From CAZABP01 sp964483245 (GTDB lineage Bacteria > Planctomycetota > UBA1135 > UBA2386): a DNA stretch of 64,000 bases. Position 1 is the stretch's first letter, and the number at the start of each line of letters is the position of its first letter. Shown here piece by piece: positions 42,899 to 51,198 of the stretch. Both the position numbers and the translations under genes were made by a program. The notes under the pieces were generated by a model, which did not search any database, had not been told where the DNA came from, and saw only the letters and a program-made list of their open reading frames with translations. The stretch spans positions 129,352 through 193,351 of the forward strand of contig CAZABP010000004.1 in assembly GCA_964483245.1 (NCBI GenBank), in the 5' to 3' direction.

Positions 42899-43913
42899 CC
42901 TTGCCGAGCAGCAGATGCCCGGTCGCCGCAGTTGTGCGGCCGCTGGTGAACCCGGCGAGTTCGCTCCGGATCCCCTGCGCGCGCAAGCTGCGCAGCAGCG
43001 GGCCGAGTTGGCGTGGATCGGCGGCCAGCACGATCGCATCCACCCGGCTTGCGAGCGCCATCGCATCGACAGCGATCGCGACCGGGATCGAAGCTTCGTC
43101 CTCGGCCGCCTCGATCTCGAAACCGTGCGCGCCCAGGGTCGTCCCGAACCGCGCATGCTCCGCCGTCGCATACGCGATCGCGCGCACCAACCCGCGGTTC
43201 GCCGTCATCGCGCGGATCAGCTTGCGGTGCGAGAGTTCACCTCCGGCGGTGCGCGCCTCGCTGCGCAGCCAGCCGAGGTCGACGAGAACAGCAACACGTT
43301 GGTTCGCGGGATTGCTCGCTACCGGCGGCGCTGCCTCGACGGGCGGTGCGGCGGGGGACTCGGACGGGCGGTGGACCAGCAGATGCCGCGGCTCCCCCCG
43401 CTCCCGACTCCGATCCCGCTCTCTTTCCCTATCCCGCTGCGGAACCCGCGCCTGCTCCGGGCCTGGGCCCGGCCTCGGTTCCCTTTCCCGCTCCCGTTCG
43501 CCACCGAACCCGCGCCCGCCGCGACCCCGATCCCGATCCCGATCCCGGTCACGATCCCGATCCCGGTCACGATCCCGTTCGCGACCGCGCGCCGGCTCCC
43601 GTTCCCGTTCCCGTTCCCGTTCCTGATCCGGAACCCGAACCCGATCCCGATCCCGATCCCGCTCCTGCGTCCGATCCCTATCCCTATCCCCAACCCGCTC
43701 CTGCGCTGGCTCGTCGAACCACACATCCACCTCTTCCGGGGGCGTGCCGGCGGTCGGCGTGCGCTTCTCCACGGCCGGCAGCGAGACCTCCTCTCCGACG
43801 CCCGGAGGCTTCACGTCCGCCTCCCTGCTGCGGGGTGGCGCGCCAGACGGCTTGGCGCTGCGCGCCTCCATCTCCTCACCTTGCGGAAAGATGTCCGCGC
43901 CGAAATCGCTCAT
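42879..43913 (-). CDS. NYN-domain protein with Arg-Asp/Arg-Glu tract
   Basis: A 344-aa cytoplasmic protein. Residues 1-70 are acidic and Pro-rich. Residues 72-172 are almost only Arg alternating with Asp or Glu, with short Gly- and Pro-rich breaks (RGGRGFGG, PRPGPGPE). Residues about 205-344 are a NYN/PIN-like domain of the LabA/DUF88 type: VAVLVDLGWLR (Asp212), VAIAVDAMALA (Asp283) and IVLAADPRQLGPLLRSL (Asp299) supply the acidic cluster of RNases. The RD/RE tract resembles the mixed-charge regions of eukaryotic RNA-processing proteins and may drive RNA binding or condensation, an inference. Head of the run that includes the EF-hand gene. Confidence 0.78.
   Translation of the reverse strand: MSDFGADIFPQGEEMEARSAKPSGAPPRSREADVKPPGVGEEVSLPAVEKRTPTAGTPPEEVDVWFDEPAQERVGDRDRDRTQERDRDRDRVRVPDQEREREREREPARGRERDRDRDRDRDRDRDRDRGRGGRGFGGEREREREPRPGPGPEQARVPQRDRERERDRSRERGEPRHLLVHRPSESPAAPPVEAAPPVASNPANQRVAVLVDLGWLRSEARTAGGELSHRKLIRAMTANRGLVRAIAYATAEHARFGTTLGAHGFEIEAAEDEASIPVAIAVDAMALASRVDAIVLAADPRQLGPLLRSLRAQGIRSELAGFTSGRTTAATGHLLLGKDALFIP
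43398..43700 (-). repeat. Hexanucleotide-like repeat encoding the RD/RE tract
   Basis: Coding strand made largely of CGG-GAT and CGG-GAA/GAG units, for example five to six near-perfect GGGATC units around 43530-43580. G-runs every six bases give the mRNA G-quadruplex potential. Perfect and imperfect units are mixed, as expected for slippage plus selection. Confidence 0.8.
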
Positions 43914-44146
43914 CGGGTCAGCAACGGTTGCAGTGGGTCGCTTGGAATGTCGGCGACCACATTAGCGGGCCGGCATCGATCCGCCACTGCGCCGGACGAT
44001 GCGCTGCGCGCCGCACTGCGTGCCACCGGGCTCCGGCCGCGGGGCGCAGCAGATTTCCTGACGCGCTCTTGTCTCCGATCCGCGGTCGCGCTTGATTCTG
44101 CGCTCCCCGCGGCCCCCCCAAACGCTCCCTCTCGAGGATCGAAGCC

Positions 44147-44614
44147 TTGAAGCTCCGCAGATTCCCCCTGTTCCTGGCCATTGCTTGCCTGCTCCTGACG
44201 CTGACGAGCTGTGGTACGGTCCGGCGCGCCGGCAAGGACCTCGGCGTCGTCGCCGTGTCGCCGGTGCTGGTCCTCTACGGTGGTGGCACGGACGCCCTGG
44301 CGACCTCGCACGAGGTGCGTGAGGGCCTGGACGGGAACGGGATCACGGAGGCCCTGGCATTCGTGCCGGCATTCCTGTTCCACACCGTCAAGCACACGCT
44401 GTGGGTCTGCGTGCACGCGATCGACTTCTTCATGTTCCCGTTCTACGGCCTCGGTGAGCTGCACCCGTATGGCGACGAGGTGAAGCCGCTCGACATCTAC
44501 ACCGGGACGATCTTCGACAAGGAGTCGGACAGGGAAGGTCACACGACCGGTACCGATCCGGCCAGCGGCGAGCAGATCGAGTCGACGCCCGCGCCGGCGA
44601 ACGCCGGCCGCTGA
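44147..44614 (+). CDS. Small putative lipoprotein
   Basis: A 155-aa protein starting at TTG with GAGG upstream. A lipoprotein signal is clear (LFLAIACLLLTLTSCGTV, Cys about 22). Middle part: LGVVAVSPVLVLYGGGTDAL, then a hydrophobic patch (VWVCVHAIDFFMFPFYGLGEL). The tail is polar. I do not recognise the family. It lies alone on the plus strand between two minus-strand operons, so the 232-bp region upstream should hold its promoter. Confidence 0.72.
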   Translation: MKLRRFPLFLAIACLLLTLTSCGTVRRAGKDLGVVAVSPVLVLYGGGTDALATSHEVREGLDGNGITEALAFVPAFLFHTVKHTLWVCVHAIDFFMFPFYGLGELHPYGDEVKPLDIYTGTIFDKESDREGHTTGTDPASGEQIESTPAPANAGR

Positions 44615-44631
44615 GCGCAGCCTTCCGCGAT

Positions 44632-45537
44632 TCAGCGACTCCGCGCCAGCAGCAGGTCGCCGATCCAGGGGATCGCATCCAGCAGCGCGACCGCGTCGCC
44701 GGTGCGCTGCTCGGCCGCCAACGCATCCAACCGCTGCGCCAGCCGGCGCAGCAGCTCGCGCTCGCTCCGCGCATAGGCTTGCGGCCGCTGCAACATCCCG
44801 GCGAGTCGCTCTTGGGCCTCGGTGAGGATCATGGCCGGCTCGCGCGGGTCCTCGGCGTTGCGACGCCGCGCACCCGGGCCGCGCCAGATCCGCTCGGCGA
44901 GCTGATCCGCCTCCTGGTTCTTCCCCTCCAGGCGCAGGCGTAGGACCTCGAACGACCGCAGGCTGGCCAGGCGGCGGGCCGATTCCCGCGCTTCGTCGCC
45001 ACCGCCGGCGATGCTGGCCAGGCTCATCCGCAGCAGCGGGTTGCTCTCCACCGGGGGATCCTGGCGCGTCAACCAGTCGCGCAGTTGCGTGCGCGCTTGC
45101 TGCAGGCGCGCCTCGTCCTGGGCGGCCAGCGCCTGCTGGATCTCGGCCTGCCGCGCGGCGAGCTCCGGCCAGCGGCGCGTCAGGTCCATCCGCGCGCGGC
45201 CGCCGCGGCCGCCGCGCGGCGGCGGTGGCTCGTCCCGCTGTCCTGCGAGCCAGTGCAGCTCGTGCAGCCGTTGGCTCGCGAGCCAACGCACGCCCTCTGC
45301 ATTGGCGTCCTCTTGCGACAGCTCGCGATACGCGGCGGTCGCCGCCACGAGGTCCCGATCCAGCAGTTCCTGCACGCGCGCGGCGGCAAGGCGGCGGTAT
45401 GCCTCACGCTCCTCGCCCGCGCGCCGCGGTGCCGGGCTCTCGCCGGTGCCGGGCCGTTCAGGCTCCTGCGCGAGCGTGGCGCCGGCGAGCGCAGCCAGCG
45501 TGAGGAGACCGAACGTGCTGCTGTGTGGTTTCAGCAT
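44632..45537 (-). CDS. Secreted helical protein of unknown function
   Basis: A 301-aa exported protein (signal peptide ending ATLAQ). The mature part is almost all helix with many Arg, Glu, Gln and Leu, including a Pro-Gly-Arg break (PPPPRGGRGGRAR at about 103). No enzymatic motif. It overlaps the response-regulator gene by 7 bp and is the third gene of the histidine kinase operon, so it may be an accessory or target of that system. It ends 17 bp from the lipoprotein gene on the other strand. Confidence 0.7.
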   Translation of the reverse strand: MLKPHSSTFGLLTLAALAGATLAQEPERPGTGESPAPRRAGEEREAYRRLAAARVQELLDRDLVAATAAYRELSQEDANAEGVRWLASQRLHELHWLAGQRDEPPPPRGGRGGRARMDLTRRWPELAARQAEIQQALAAQDEARLQQARTQLRDWLTRQDPPVESNPLLRMSLASIAGGGDEARESARRLASLRSFEVLRLRLEGKNQEADQLAERIWRGPGARRRNAEDPREPAMILTEAQERLAGMLQRPQAYARSERELLRRLAQRLDALAAEQRTGDAVALLDAIPWIGDLLLARSR

Positions 45538-46235
45538 GGCTCCGAATCGAACCGGTACCCGATCCCGTGCACGGTCACGATGTGGATCGGCTGGTCGGCG
45601 TTGACCTCGACCTTCTTGCGCAACCTCGCGATGTGGTTGTCGACGGTGCGGGTCGTCGGCAGGTGCACGTAGCCCCAGACCTTCGTCAACAGATCGCTGC
45701 GCGTCACGACCTGTCCACGGTGTTGGATCAACAGGCGCAGGATCTCCGCTTCGAACCGGGACAGTTGATGCTCGATGCCGTCCCGCGTCACCGTGAACCT
45801 GCCGAAGTCGACGGCGAGGTTGGGGAACTGCTGGACCTTCGGAGTGCCGGCGACGGTCTGGCCGCGCGCACGGCGCAGCACGGCGCGGATGCGTGCGCTC
45901 AGCTCCGGCAGCGCGAACGGCTTCGCGACGTAGTCATCGGCGCCGAGCTCGAGGCCGGCCACCTTGTCCGAATCGCGCCCCTTCGCCGACAGGATGATCA
46001 CCGGCGTGTGCGAGCCGCGCTCCTTCAGCTGGCGCAGCACGTCCAGCCCGCTGATGCCCGGGAGCATCAGATCGAGCACGATCAGGTCGGCGGCGCCGCC
46101 CGCGGCCAGCTGCAGTCCCTCGGTGCCGGTGGCCGCGGTCGTGACGCGGTAGCCCTCGACCTCGAGGTTGTGCTGCAGGCCGGCGCGCAGGTCCGGCTCG
46201 TCTTCGATGACCAGGATGTTCGGCGACTCGCTCAT
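45531..46235 (-). CDS. OmpR/PhoB-type response regulator
   Basis: A 234-aa response regulator. The receiver domain (about 1-122) begins NILVIEDEPDLRAGLQ, with phospho-acceptor Asp in DLIVLDLMLPG and Lys in YVAKPF. The output domain (about 135-234) is a winged helix: LSRFEAEILRLLIQHRGQVV, RTVDNHIARLRKKVE, HIVTVHGIGYRF. It overlaps its sensor kinase by 4 bp (ATGA). Regulated genes are unknown. Confidence 0.93.
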   Translation of the reverse strand: MSESPNILVIEDEPDLRAGLQHNLEVEGYRVTTAATGTEGLQLAAGGAADLIVLDLMLPGISGLDVLRQLKERGSHTPVIILSAKGRDSDKVAGLELGADDYVAKPFALPELSARIRAVLRRARGQTVAGTPKVQQFPNLAVDFGRFTVTRDGIEHQLSRFEAEILRLLIQHRGQVVTRSDLLTKVWGYVHLPTTRTVDNHIARLRKKVEVNADQPIHIVTVHGIGYRFDSEPC

Positions 46236-48364
46236 GCAATCTCTGGGGTTTGCCCGCTCCGACCGTTCGACGCGCCGTTCGTGCCGCGCAACGGCAGCCG
46301 CAGCTCGATCGTCGCACCGCCGCCGGCGCGGGCACGCGCCACGGCATCGCCGCCGTGCGCGCGCGCGAAGTGGCGCACGAGGCTGAGGCCGATCCCGGCG
46401 CCGCGTACTTCGCCGGCGTTGGACGCGCGGTAGAAGCCTTCGAACACCTTCTCCTGCTCGCCGGCGGGGATCCCGATCCCGCGGTCGTGCACGGCCAGCA
46501 CGGCGTCCTCGCCATGCCGCTGCAGCTCGACGACGACAGTCCGCTCGGCCGTGTCGGCCGGCGTGTACTTGATCGCGTTCTCGAGCAGGTTCAGCAGCGC
46601 GTTCTCCAATGCACCGGCATCGACATCGACGTCGAGCGGCGACGGTGCACGCACCTGCAGCTCGGCGCCCTTGGCAGTCGCCTGCGGCCGGTACTGCTCG
46701 GTGATCTCGTGCACGAGCGCGGCCAGATCGTGCGGCTCCCGGTGGTAGTGCAGCGTCGCGGTCTCCTTGCCGGCGAACTCGAGGATCCGCTCGATCATCG
46801 CCGTCAGGCGGTCCGACTCGCGGACGATGATCGAGGCGAACTCGCCGGTCTGCGCCGGCGACCGTGTCCGCCCCAGTCCAATCGTCTCGGCGTACATCCG
46901 GATCAACGACAGCGGGGTCTTCAGCTCGTGCGAGACCCGGGAGACGAACTCGACCTTCAGCGAGGCGACCTCGGATTCGCGCTGGATCGTGCGGAACATC
47001 ACGAACCCGGCGCCGATCGTCGTCAGGCACAGCGCGATCAGCAGCAGCGCGCGGCCGCGCACCGAGGCGCGCCGGTCGTCGAGGATCGCCGCCGGGTTGG
47101 CCGCGATCGCGCGCAGCTCGAGGCCGCCGAGCGTGACCTGCGCCGGCAGCTCGAACGGCAGCTCGGCAGCGGTTTCGCCGGAACCGTCACTGCGCAGCAG
47201 CGGCTTGCCATCCGCATCGAAGATCCCGAGGAAGAACCCGTTCTCGTCCGGGGTCAGGAACGCATCCATCTCGGCGTTGACGAACAGCGCCACGTCGATC
47301 CGCAGGCCGGCGAACCCGGCGTTGTGCGCCGCGACCAGCTCGAACGGCGCGCGCTGGATCGCGAGCAGGGTCGTCCCTTCGGGGCCGGGATGGCTCTGGA
47401 ACGACATCGGCTGCTCCGCTTCGAGCAGGCGCAGCCGCAGCGGTTCCTCGACGGCGCGGCGGTAGTCGCTCGCGAACCGCCGTCCCAGTCGTCGCGTCCG
47501 ATCCACCTGCAGCAGATCGGCGATCACGGTGGCATGCTCCCCGGCCGGATCGATGCCGGCCACCAGACGGTCGGCGACGGCGCCGAGCAGGTCGTCCCCG
47601 AGCGCGTCGTGGCGCCCTTCGCAGATCCCCTGCAGCACGTGCAGCCGCTCCTGCGGAGAAGTGTCGAGCTCGGCGCGCGCCACGTCGGCCAACAGCCGGA
47701 TGCTGGCCGCATCGCGTGGTGACCGGGTGCGCGCCCCGGGGCGGCGCAGCAGCTCCCCGGCGATGCGGGCGGCTTCGCGATAGGCGAGCGCGGCTGGCTC
47801 CGTCCGCCCGGCGCGGCGATGCAGACCGCCGAGCTGCAGCTGCGCGCGCGCCAGGGCGACGATGCCGTCGAAGTCGCGCATCCCGCGCAGCTGCGTGCCG
47901 GCTGGCACGCGGCTGGTCAGCTCCTGCAGCGCTGCACAGGCGCCGTCGACATCGCCGAGGCTCTCGAGCAGCTCCGCTTCGAGCAGCAGCGCGTGGTTGT
48001 GTCCACCGCCGAGCGGCATCGTCGAGTCGAGGCCGGGCGGGACTTCCGGGTACAGCAGCCGCGCGTCCCCATCCAGCAGGATCAGGTCGAGGACGCCAGG
48101 GACCCGCGCGAGCTCGTCGGCAGTGCGCGGCAGCGGCGCTTCGAGCCAGTCGCGCGCAGCCAGCAGCTCCTGGACGCGACCCGGCAGCGCCTCCTCGAGT
48201 TGCCGCGCCGCGGCGCTGACCAACGCGAGCGCCTGTTCCTGCAGCAGCCGCTCGGCGCGCTCGCTCTGCCGGCTCAGCTCCGCGGCGCCGACCAGCGCGA
48301 GCAGCACGAGCGGCGCGAGCAGCAGCAGGAACGAAGGCAGGTAGCGGCGGGCGGCGCGTCGCAT
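46232..48364 (-). CDS. Membrane sensor histidine kinase
   Basis: A 710-aa kinase. TM1 lies at about 9-28 and TM2 at about 435-455, leaving an extracytoplasmic region near 400 residues, unusually long. It looks helical and TPR-like (LLLEAELLESLGDVDGACAA, ALARAQLQLGGLHRRAGRTE). The cytoplasmic part has an H-box (VSRVSHELKTPLSLIRMYAE), N-box (LLNLLENAIKY), G1 (DRGIGIP) and G2 (GAGIGLSLVRHFAR). Upstream of the response regulator in one operon. The ligand is unknown. Confidence 0.88.
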   Translation of the reverse strand: MRRAARRYLPSFLLLLAPLVLLALVGAAELSRQSERAERLLQEQALALVSAAARQLEEALPGRVQELLAARDWLEAPLPRTADELARVPGVLDLILLDGDARLLYPEVPPGLDSTMPLGGGHNHALLLEAELLESLGDVDGACAALQELTSRVPAGTQLRGMRDFDGIVALARAQLQLGGLHRRAGRTEPAALAYREAARIAGELLRRPGARTRSPRDAASIRLLADVARAELDTSPQERLHVLQGICEGRHDALGDDLLGAVADRLVAGIDPAGEHATVIADLLQVDRTRRLGRRFASDYRRAVEEPLRLRLLEAEQPMSFQSHPGPEGTTLLAIQRAPFELVAAHNAGFAGLRIDVALFVNAEMDAFLTPDENGFFLGIFDADGKPLLRSDGSGETAAELPFELPAQVTLGGLELRAIAANPAAILDDRRASVRGRALLLIALCLTTIGAGFVMFRTIQRESEVASLKVEFVSRVSHELKTPLSLIRMYAETIGLGRTRSPAQTGEFASIIVRESDRLTAMIERILEFAGKETATLHYHREPHDLAALVHEITEQYRPQATAKGAELQVRAPSPLDVDVDAGALENALLNLLENAIKYTPADTAERTVVVELQRHGEDAVLAVHDRGIGIPAGEQEKVFEGFYRASNAGEVRGAGIGLSLVRHFARAHGGDAVARARAGGGATIELRLPLRGTNGASNGRSGQTPEIA

Positions 48365-48578
48365 GCGTCGGATCGGTTCGCGCGTGCGAGGCGGCTTCCC
48401 GGCACCGCACGAGCGCGGCGGATTCTACGTCGGCCGCATGCGCCGTGGCTGGCCCGTTCGCGACTGCGCGGGCATGCGCGTGACCGACCGGCCGGCGCTG
48501 CCGCGCCGATCGCGGCCATGGCTCGCCGCGGCGCGGTGCGGCGTTGCAAACAAGTTGCTCCGGCGCTTCAACCGCGCC

Positions 48579-49301
48579 ATGACCGTGCCGCAGGCACAGC
48601 AGGACCGGATCCTGCGCCGCTACACGCTGCGCCGGCGCCGCTTCCCGCTGCGCGGCGGGACGCTGTCGTTGGTCGCGCCGCGGTCGATGGAGGACCTGCT
48701 GACCGGCGCGCGGCTCGCGCACTACGAGCGCATCGGACGGTTGCCGTACTGGGCCGACATCTGGCCCGCCTCGCTGGCACTCGCGCAGGCGATCGCCCGC
48801 GGGCCGGACCTGACCGGTCTGCGTGTGCTCGACCTCGGCTGCGGGGTCGGGCTGGCCGGCACCGCCGCAGCCTGGCGGGGGGCCGCCGTCACGTTCGTCG
48901 ATTGCGAGCCGGACGCGCTCGCGTTCGCGCGCTTCAACGCCGAGCAGAACCGCGGCCAGGGTGTGGTGACGCTGCGCCACGACTTCGAGCGCGCGCCGGT
49001 GCCCGGGACCTTCGATCGGATCCTGCTCGCCGACGTCGCCTATGAGCGCCGGCTGCACGCGCCGATCCTGCGGCAGCTGACGACGAGCCTGCAGCCGGGC
49101 GGCACGGCATGGATGGCCGACCCGTACCGGACTCCGGCCGACCCGCTGGTCGACGAGCTGGCGGCGCGCTTTCGCTGCGAGCAGTCCGAGCTCAGCGTCT
49201 GCGCGATCGATCGGACTGCCGAAGGGCGCCGGATCCCGATGCGCCTCGTCGCGATCGGGAATCCTTGGCCGGCCCCGGCGCAAGCCGGCCTGCGCGCATG
49301 A
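48579..49301 (+). CDS. SAM-dependent methyltransferase, METTL/NNMT-like
   Basis: A class I methyltransferase of the lysine/small-molecule type. SAM motif I is VLDLGCGVGLAG, motif II FVDCEPDALAFARFNAEQN, and FDRILLADVAYERRLHAPIL is the acceptor-facing block. LPYWADIWPASLALAQAI is typical of the METTL20/21 (protein-lysine) group. From ATG 48579 it is 240 aa; in-frame ATGs at 48477 and upstream exist, but the extra residues lack family character. It overlaps the ABC ATPase by 4 bp and heads that operon. The protein target is unknown. Confidence 0.75.
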   Translation: MTVPQAQQDRILRRYTLRRRRFPLRGGTLSLVAPRSMEDLLTGARLAHYERIGRLPYWADIWPASLALAQAIARGPDLTGLRVLDLGCGVGLAGTAAAWRGAAVTFVDCEPDALAFARFNAEQNRGQGVVTLRHDFERAPVPGTFDRILLADVAYERRLHAPILRQLTTSLQPGGTAWMADPYRTPADPLVDELAARFRCEQSELSVCAIDRTAEGRRIPMRLVAIGNPWPAPAQAGLRA

Positions 49302-50305
49302 CCGTCGAGCTGACCGACCTCACGATCCGCTATGGGTCGATCACCGCCGTCGATCGCGTCACCGCGCGGTTCGAGGTGGGTGCGGTCGGCCTGCTCGGTC
49401 GCAACGGGGCCGGCAAGTCCTCGATCCTGAAGGCGATCCTCGGCTTCGTGCGCCCGACGTCCGGACGGTTCCGCGTGCTCGACCTGCCGGAGGACATCGC
49501 CGCAACCGAGCTGCGCCGGCGCGTCGGCTACATGCCGGAGCGCGACAGCTACGTGCCGGGACTGAACGGGTTCGAGACGGTCGTGTTGGCCGGCGAGCTG
49601 TCCGGCGTGCCGAGGCTCGATGCGCGGCGGCGCGCGCACGAGGTGCTGTACCTGACCGGCCTCGACGAGGCGATCTTCCGCCCGGTCAGCGGCTACTCGC
49701 TCGGGATGCGCCAGCGCGTCAAGCTCGCCTGCGCGCTCGTGCACGATCCGACGCTGTTGTTCCTCGACGAGCCGACCAACGGACTCGATCCGAACGGCCG
49801 CCGGCAGATGCTCGGGTTGATCCGCCGGCTCTCGGTGGAGCTCGGCAAGTCGGTGATCCTCTCGACGCACATCCTGTCGGACGTCGAATCGACCTGCAGC
49901 TCGGTCGTCGTGCTCGAGCGCGGCAAGGTCATCGAGGCGGGCTCCGTCGCCGAGCTGACGCGCGGCCGCCTGCAACGGGTCCGGCTCGATGCGGAAGGGG
50001 AGCTCGAAGCGATCGAACGGGCGCTGCAGGTGGCCGGGCTCGCGTCGATCGAGCGGCTCGAAGAGGACGCGGCCGGCGCTGTCGGTTTGCGGCCGCATCG
50101 GTTCCGCCTCGGCATGGGGGCGGAGCAGCCGGCCGCGACCGTGTTCGCAGCGGTGGCGCAGGCCGGCGGCATCGTGCATCGGCTGTTCGAGGAGCGGCGC
50201 ACGATGGAGCAGGTGTTCCTCGGTGCGCTCGACCAGAACGAGCGGGACGGGCGAGGCGACGGCGCGATCGGGGAGCAGAGCCAGCGCGCGGAGTCCGGCG
50301 GCTGA
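49298..50305 (+). CDS. ABC transporter ATPase 1
   Basis: A 335-aa ABC-2-type ATPase. Walker A is GRNGAGKSS, signature YSLGMRQRVK, Walker B TLLFLDEPTNGLDP, and the H-loop STHIL. The N-terminus begins VELTDLTIRYGSITAVDR. A C-terminal extension of about 110 residues past the core may contact the permease. ATGA overlap with the methyltransferase, and its stop overlaps the permease start by one base. Confidence 0.92.
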   Translation: MTVELTDLTIRYGSITAVDRVTARFEVGAVGLLGRNGAGKSSILKAILGFVRPTSGRFRVLDLPEDIAATELRRRVGYMPERDSYVPGLNGFETVVLAGELSGVPRLDARRRAHEVLYLTGLDEAIFRPVSGYSLGMRQRVKLACALVHDPTLLFLDEPTNGLDPNGRRQMLGLIRRLSVELGKSVILSTHILSDVESTCSSVVVLERGKVIEAGSVAELTRGRLQRVRLDAEGELEAIERALQVAGLASIERLEEDAAGAVGLRPHRFRLGMGAEQPAATVFAAVAQAGGIVHRLFEERRTMEQVFLGALDQNERDGRGDGAIGEQSQRAESGG

Positions 50306-51198
50306 TGGTGATCCACGATCAGGGCTACCGCGCGCTGCAGTACGAGCCGCAGCCGACCTGGGTGCGGCTGCTGCCGCTGGCGCGGCTGGAGTTCTCGGTG
50401 TTGTTCCGGCGCAAGCTGGGGCAGTCGCTGTTCTTCCTGTGCCTGCTGCCGTGCGTGTTCCAGTTGCTGGTGCACCTGTGGCGGTCCGGCATGGTCGAGC
50501 TCGGCGGCATCCAGGGCGCGCGCGCCCTGGCGGGGGAGATCCCGGGGCTCGATCCGGCCAACCGGCGGTTCTATCTCGATCCGATCCTGTCGTACTCGCG
50601 GGAGCTGATGCTGGTGCTGACGGCGTTGGTCAGCTGCCGCGCGATCGCGAAGGACCGCGCCGCCGGCGCGCTCGAGCTGCTGTGGACGCGCGGGATCACG
50701 CCGGCGCAGTACTTCCTGGGGAAGTGGCTCGGCTCGCTGTGGCTGCTGGGGATCCCATGTGTCGTCGGGCCGCTGGTGCTGTGGCTGTACGCGGTGCTGA
50801 ACGCCCCGGACTGGACGCTGCTCGAGCGCACGATCGTCTGGATGCCGCAAGCGGTGCTCGGCCTGACGTTCTTCGCCGTCGTCATCAGCTTCCTCGCGCT
50901 GCTGTTCTCGGCGATGGCCGCCGGGCCGAACGTCGCGACGTTGTTCTGGCTCGTGTTGATGGGGGGATCGTTCGCCGCGAGCCGCTTCCTGTCGGTCGTG
51001 TTCCGCGGCCAGGATTGGTGGCGTTCGCTGTATCCGTTCGACTCGACGGCGCGGATCGCGCGGTGGATCGCCGGACACGAAGGGATCCCGGGTGCGACCT
51101 GGCCGGTCGGGGTGGCGTGGATCGGGTTGCTGCTGTGCGTCGCGCTGTTCGGCCTGCCAGCCTGGCGCCGGCTGCGGCTGTCGGAGGCGATTCCATGA
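50305..51198 (+). CDS. ABC-2 permease 1
   Basis: A 297-aa membrane protein with about six helices, the usual ABC-2 count. An N-terminal amphipathic stretch (WVRLLPLARLEFSVLFRRK) precedes TM1. The region RAIAKDRAAGALELLWTRGI matches the ABC-2 coupling loop, where a permease contacts the ATPase. A large soluble loop occurs between TM1 and TM2. Partner to the ATPase at 49298. Substrate unknown. Confidence 0.82.
   Translation: MVIHDQGYRALQYEPQPTWVRLLPLARLEFSVLFRRKLGQSLFFLCLLPCVFQLLVHLWRSGMVELGGIQGARALAGEIPGLDPANRRFYLDPILSYSRELMLVLTALVSCRAIAKDRAAGALELLWTRGITPAQYFLGKWLGSLWLLGIPCVVGPLVLWLYAVLNAPDWTLLERTIVWMPQAVLGLTFFAVVISFLALLFSAMAAGPNVATLFWLVLMGGSFAASRFLSVVFRGQDWWRSLYPFDSTARIARWIAGHEGIPGATWPVGVAWIGLLLCVALFGLPAWRRLRLSEAIP

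Noticed and set aside
43398..43700. Regular repeats around 43500 as a CRISPR array
   Set aside because: Units are six bases without spacers and lie inside the reading frame of the NYN protein.
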